Of a stretch of DNA of 64,000 bases, positions 60,456 to 64,000 are shown piece after piece. Position 1 is the first letter of the stretch, and every line of letters begins with the position of its first letter. Made by a program: the position numbers and the translations under genes. The stretch comes from Thermostichus sp047461615 (GTDB taxonomy: Bacteria; Cyanobacteriota; Cyanobacteriia; Thermostichales; Thermostichaceae): contig NZ_JANSHI010000001.1 of assembly GCF_047461615.1 (NCBI RefSeq), positions 193,409-257,408 on the forward strand, written 5' to 3'. The notes beneath the pieces were generated by a model. The model was not told where the DNA came from and ran no database searches. It worked only from the letters and a program-made list of their open reading frames with translations.

Positions 60456-61262
60456 ATGGCGAGCAACTTTTCCTTCCGCTTCAGGCAATTTGCCCAACGC
60501 CTCCGAGAAACCACCCAGCTTCCTCCCTTTTTCACTGACCAAGCCACCAGCGAAACCCAAAACCTGGCCCGGGAGTTGGCCTTGGTGGGGGAATATGCCA
60601 CCCAGCTCAGCCAGGTGGTGATGGAAGTGGACTTCCTCAACCAGCTCTATACCCGCCTCTTGAACGAGCGAGAAGTGCTGCAGCAGGAAAAAGAGAACTT
60701 GGAGGCGCGGGTCTTTGAGTTGCAGCAGGAGCGCAACGAGATCGAGCCCCAGGTGATGCACCTGCGCGAACAACTCAGCCAAGTTGCCTTTCAACTGGAG
60801 CAAACCCAAAACCGCGAGCGCAGCCTCAGCGAACGGGAACGACAGCTCTCGGAAATTGTTGCCCAACTGGAGCGCCGTCGAGCTGTGCTCAACCAGGCCA
60901 TTGAAAACCTTACCAACCAGGAGGCCGACTACACCGTCCGCAACAAAGAGCTGGAAGCGGTGATCAAAGACAACGAGCGCAAAGCTCAGCAATACCTAGA
61001 GGCCGTCAACCACTACCGCGCATACTTGGAAGAGCTAAACGCCCAGATCCAAGAGGCCCAGGCCAAGCTGAAAAGCCTCGGGGTCGAGCCCAAACCCGCT
61101 AACCTGCCGCGGCTTGAGGATATGGAAAAGCCAACTCCCATCCCCACACCGCCGCCTTCCCCTCCAATTGGCTACCCACCGCCCCCGCCTCAGCAGTCTC
61201 CTCCAACCCAGCCAGGTGGCTATTGGCAGGAGAGCCCCTTCGACGACGATCCCTGGGCCTAG
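60456..61262 (+). CDS. Coiled-coil protein with Pro-rich tail
   Basis: 268 residues. After a short basic start (FSFRFRQFAQRLRETTQLPPFF) residues about 30-215 are one long heptad coiled coil (EREVLQQEKENLEARVFELQ and so on). The tail is Pro-rich (PIPTPPPSPPIGYPPPPPQQ) with an acidic end DDDPWA. No enzyme motif or membrane segment. A scaffolding or cytoskeletal role is possible but I do not recognise the family. Convergent and overlapping by four bases with the methyltransferase gene. Confidence 0.7.
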   Translation: MASNFSFRFRQFAQRLRETTQLPPFFTDQATSETQNLARELALVGEYATQLSQVVMEVDFLNQLYTRLLNEREVLQQEKENLEARVFELQQERNEIEPQVMHLREQLSQVAFQLEQTQNRERSLSERERQLSEIVAQLERRRAVLNQAIENLTNQEADYTVRNKELEAVIKDNERKAQQYLEAVNHYRAYLEELNAQIQEAQAKLKSLGVEPKPANLPRLEDMEKPTPIPTPPPSPPIGYPPPPPQQSPPTQPGGYWQESPFDDDPWA

Positions 61263-62593
61263 CCTGCCGGCAGTTGCCGTTTTGCAGCGGAGTTCAGCGT
61301 TCCCTCTTCTGACCTATCTGGGGAAGGGGTGGGATCCAACATCACAAACAGAAACGACTCCAGCCCTGCCAGGTAGGTGAGCACCTGCTCCTGAGCCGCT
61401 TCCTGGTCTATTCGATTGGCTTGGGCTGCTTGCTCGATGAGGCTGGCCACCGCCGTTGGCCCCTGCAACAGGGATCCCAGCCAGGCCATCTGGGCCCCGG
61501 GAATGGTTAGGCGCCCACGGCTAGCCCCTGGCCAATTCATAGCAAACTCCTGCTTTTTTTCGTGGGCCTGGGCGAAGTTGTGGCGAAATTCAGCGTTGTC
61601 CGCCAAGATGGGGTTGAGCTGTACCCTGCCTCTCAGCCAGTCTTCATCACTCCAGGGCAAGACCAGGGAAGAGCCAGGGTGCTCCGCCCAAAAGTCGATG
61701 AGGCGGTGGTTGGGGCAGATCAGCTCGTAGAGGTGGTTTTGCTCGGCGGGAGAGAGCTTGTCCAGCTCCGCCTCTAGCCAAGCCGGCATGGCTCTGTCTT
61801 TGAACAGCAGCGCTGGATCCCAGTCAGCGTAGTCCACAAGGCAAACCAAGCCCAGCTCTGCCTCTTGGAGCATGCGCATCAGGTCTGGGATCAGAAATCC
61901 CTTGTCCCCAGGCAAGAGGTAGTTGGCCCGGATGGCGGCGTCGTCGCTGTAGAACTTGGGATCCCAGCGCAGGGCAGCCCGCAGCTCGTCGGAGGCCAGG
62001 CTGGTCATGAACTCCCGCACCCGCCGGCAGGCTTCGGGGGTGGGCAGCTCAAACAGGCCCAGCAGCCGGAACGCCTCCTGCATGCGGAAGATCACCTCCC
62101 GCTGGTAGGCGTGGTGTAGGTTGGCCCGCAGGATCCCGTTTGGCTTGAGCACTCGCTTGAGGGCCTTTAGCCCAGCCACCGGGTCGTCCAGCAAATAGAG
62201 CACATCGTTAAGGCTGATAAAGTCAAACTGCAACCCGAGCCGTTCGACCTCCAACAAGTCTAGGGCGTAGAGCTCCACCTCCCCGAACCCGTGGTAGCGC
62301 AGGCGCCGCTCGGCTGCTCGCACTGACTCTGGCGCCAGATCACAGGCCACCAGCCGCGCCCCTGGATTGGCCTCCGCCAAGAGCAAGGTCTCCCAGCCAG
62401 AGCCACAGCCGACATTGAGGATGGTGATCCCCTCGCTGGGCAGGATGGCGCGGGTACGGGCGTATTGGGCCGTCGTCCAGCTCAGGCGGTACAGGCTGTC
62501 GATGGCGTTGCGGCCTGACGTCTCGAGGGGCACGTTGGGATAGGGCAGTTCCTCGTAGAGTTGCCGCAAAGACTCAGTCGTGCTGCCGGCCAT
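61259..62593 (-). CDS. SAM-dependent methyltransferase
   Basis: 444 residues. Class I motifs: ILNVGCGSGWETLLLA (SAM site), GARLVACDLAPESV (acidic ribose-binding residue), LDLLEVERLGLQFDFISLNDVLYLL and ALKRVLKPNGIL. The N-terminus (LRQLYEELPYPNVP) is typical of tetratricopeptide-linked or sugar-related methyltransferases. A 200-residue C-terminal part is unassigned. ATG 62593 is chosen; the frame is open to 62881 within the neighbouring gene. The next gene upstream is a glycosyltransferase, so the substrate may be a glycan or lipid. Confidence 0.85.
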   Translation of the reverse strand: MAGSTTESLRQLYEELPYPNVPLETSGRNAIDSLYRLSWTTAQYARTRAILPSEGITILNVGCGSGWETLLLAEANPGARLVACDLAPESVRAAERRLRYHGFGEVELYALDLLEVERLGLQFDFISLNDVLYLLDDPVAGLKALKRVLKPNGILRANLHHAYQREVIFRMQEAFRLLGLFELPTPEACRRVREFMTSLASDELRAALRWDPKFYSDDAAIRANYLLPGDKGFLIPDLMRMLQEAELGLVCLVDYADWDPALLFKDRAMPAWLEAELDKLSPAEQNHLYELICPNHRLIDFWAEHPGSSLVLPWSDEDWLRGRVQLNPILADNAEFRHNFAQAHEKKQEFAMNWPGASRGRLTIPGAQMAWLGSLLQGPTAVASLIEQAAQANRIDQEAAQEQVLTYLAGLESFLFVMLDPTPSPDRSEEGTLNSAAKRQLPAG

Positions 62594-62624
62594 GGGATCC
62601 GCTCCTAGGAAGCTGCTTCTTATG

Positions 62625-63707
62625 CTACTGCCCCAGGAAGGCCGCAATAGCGCCGGCAATGGCCTCATTGCCCCCGCGATCCAGCTCCTCCGGCGCCTGG
62701 GGAGGGTGAGGGGGATCCCGCAAGAAGTCCCAGGATCCCTCGAAAAACTCCTCGGCAGAGAGGATGCGATGCCAGCCGTAGCGCCGCAATCCCTCCACCA
62801 ATAGGGGCGACTCGGCAAACCCAAAGCGGTTGACACAGGCCATGGGCGTGCCACAGCGCAGTGCCTCTGCCAAGGTGCCATAGCCCGGCTTGGACACCAC
62901 CCAGCGGCAGAGGGGCATCACATCCACTGGCCGCCACACTTGACCGTCTAGGACTCGCAGGTTGGGCAAGGCAGGAGCCTGCTGGTCAAAGGTGAGAAAC
63001 TGCCAGTCGGGAAAATCCTCCAGCCGCCCGTAGGGCAAGCCCTGCAGCCCCAGCCCGCCAAAGGTCAACAAAACCGTGGGCTGCTCCCGCTCTAGCCCCA
63101 GGCGCTGGGCCACCTCCTCTGCCAAGTAGCGCGGATCCGACCCCGTCAGCCCCACGGCCTCTTGGCGGGGAAAGGCGCCCATGGGCTCGGCAAAGGGCAG
63201 GCGAAACAGCCGCTGGCACCGCCCGTACAGCTCGCGGATCCAGACCACGAAAGGCTGGAACTGGGGGCCATACTCTTGATAGATAAAGTCCCAGCCGAAG
63301 TTGCTCGCCATCCAGCAGGGGATCCCGGCGGCCTGGGCAATTGCTGCAGCCAGCGGCGGCACGTCCGCCAACACCAAGGGTATCCCCTGGGCGCGAATGA
63401 ACTCCGCTTCTTCCTGAATCAGTGCCTCAGCCCCGGCTTTGAACGTCTTGAGGGCAGCTAGTGTAGCCGGCAGATCTGCCTGCAGACCATCGGGCTGCAC
63501 CACGCCTACATCCAGGGCCCGCTGTCGATGGAGAAACGACCCCTCCACATAGCGCTCCAGGAGCCAGCGGGGGGCTGGTGTCACCCAAATGGGCAGGACA
63601 TTGGGATCCCGCCGCCGCAAAGCGTTTACCACCGCCGCCAGGCGGGTGACGTGCCCAAACCCATGGGCCGTTGCCGCCACATACAGAGGAACCGGCTTCA
63701 CCGCCAT
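62625..63707 (-). CDS. GT-B fold glycosyltransferase-like protein
   Basis: 360 residues. The N-terminal half opens YVAATAHGFGHVTRLAAVVNAL, as in MurG-like and UDP-sugar GT-B enzymes, with FGWDFIYQEYGPQF. The donor half has TVLLTFGGLGLQG and the end motif WVVSKPGYGTLAEALRCGTPMACVNR typical of the nucleotide-sugar site. Acceptor and sugar unknown. Four bases separate its start from the upstream EamA gene stop, so they form one operon with the methyltransferase downstream. Confidence 0.82.
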   Translation of the reverse strand: MAVKPVPLYVAATAHGFGHVTRLAAVVNALRRRDPNVLPIWVTPAPRWLLERYVEGSFLHRQRALDVGVVQPDGLQADLPATLAALKTFKAGAEALIQEEAEFIRAQGIPLVLADVPPLAAAIAQAAGIPCWMASNFGWDFIYQEYGPQFQPFVVWIRELYGRCQRLFRLPFAEPMGAFPRQEAVGLTGSDPRYLAEEVAQRLGLEREQPTVLLTFGGLGLQGLPYGRLEDFPDWQFLTFDQQAPALPNLRVLDGQVWRPVDVMPLCRWVVSKPGYGTLAEALRCGTPMACVNRFGFAESPLLVEGLRRYGWHRILSAEEFFEGSWDFLRDPPHPPQAPEELDRGGNEAIAGAIAAFLGQ

Positions 63708-63711
63708 AGCC

Positions 63712-64000
63712 TCAGGAAAGAACAGGCTGAGGTCTTTCCCGCCAGGAGACCCAGAGGTTGCTGGCCAAGATGAGAACTAGGCCCAGCACGGAGCCGGGAG
63801 CGATCTGCTCCCGCAACAGCACCGCAATCAGCCCCAGCGACAAGAAGGGTGTTACATAGACCCAATTGGCCAGGGATCCCCGCTCGTTCGCTAGCTCCAG
63901 CGCCCGCAACCAGAACACAAAAGTCAAGCCCATCTCCGCCAAGCCGATGTAGGCCGCCCAGCCCAGCCCTGCCATTGTCCACCTCAGCTCCTGAAACGGC
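63712..64000 (-). CDS. EamA/DMT-family transporter, C-terminal part
   Basis: Cut by the right edge; about 95 residues are visible. ELRWTMAGLGWAAYIGLAEMGLTFVFWLRALELA and VYVTPFLSLGLIAVLLREQI followed by VLGLVLILASNLWV are the last helices of a drug/metabolite (EamA) transporter. The ATG at 63975 is internal. Substrate unknown. Confidence 0.8.
   Translation of the reverse strand, partial: PFQELRWTMAGLGWAAYIGLAEMGLTFVFWLRALELANERGSLANWVYVTPFLSLGLIAVLLREQIAPGSVLGLVLILASNLWVSWRERPQPVLS

Noticed and set aside
1..64000. CRISPR array, rRNA or tRNA genes
   Set aside because: No spaced direct repeats of 25-40 bases and no tRNA T-arm patterns noticed in the gaps between genes.

Overview
The window is cyanobacterial chromosome. 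It carries the 3' part of a phycocyanin operon (cpcA-cpcD-cpcE-cpcF-cpcG), cytochrome cM, the NDH-1 subunit NdhS, a photosystem I accumulation factor, a phytol-kinase-like gene and many small families known only from cyanobacteria. The DNA is G+C-rich and full of the palindrome GGGATCCC and its core GGATCC, while the usual cyanobacterial HIP1 octamer GCGATCGC is rare. Together with a cobalamin-dependent ribonucleotide reductase this fits a thermophilic unicellular Synechococcus of the hot-spring (Yellowstone A/B') type; that placement is inference.

Layout. 1-3.1 kb: phycobilisome rod genes on the + strand. 3.2-6 kb: a small thylakoid-type protein, an ABC1/UbiB kinase and a PP2C phosphatase in one overlapping run. 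6-9.1 kb: an amino-acid ABC transporter (binding protein divergent from two ATPases; no permeases here). 9.1-15.9 kb: recN, a pseudouridine synthase, hisB, a RecQ-type helicase and a degenerate family-3 glycosidase. 16-24 kb: cytM, phytol kinase, an XRE regulator, a group 2 sigma factor, a CpcD-domain fusion, a three-domain polysaccharide deacetylase and hisIE. 24.1-24.35 kb: a probable IS200/IS605 remnant. 24.4-28.3 kb: an active/inactive pair of M16 peptidases and a site-2 protease. 28.5-32 kb: class II ribonucleotide reductase split by an intein. 32-36 kb: a pepsin-like lipoprotein, a small secreted protein and a long prokaryotic Argonaute. 36-45 kb: secreted and membrane proteins, pgeF, pyrF, an atypical Ftn2/ZipN and an ECF transporter T component. 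45-51.7 kb (- strand): a multi-GAF degenerate kinase, an FMN reductase and a frameshifted membrane aminopropyltransferase-like gene. 52-56 kb: fructose-bisphosphate aldolase and mreBCD. 56-64 kb: the PSI factor, a CPA2 antiporter, a broken FHA gene, ndhS, a coiled-coil protein, and a methyltransferase / glycosyltransferase / EamA transporter group cut by the right edge.

The strongest candidate system is the Argonaute at 33879-36068. It has all four catalytic acidic residues (D508, E542, D576, D701) at spacings like those of Thermus thermophilus Argonaute, is visibly more A+T-rich than its surroundings and lacks GGGATCCC, which points to horizontal transfer. Other notable items are the intein placed exactly before the catalytic cysteine of the reductase, the DTGS/DSGA pepsin-like lipoprotein, the CpcD-domain fusion, a ZipN ending in an SH3-like domain, and two genes each broken by one small lesion (48866-51032 and 58710-59285). 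No tRNA, rRNA or CRISPR array was seen.
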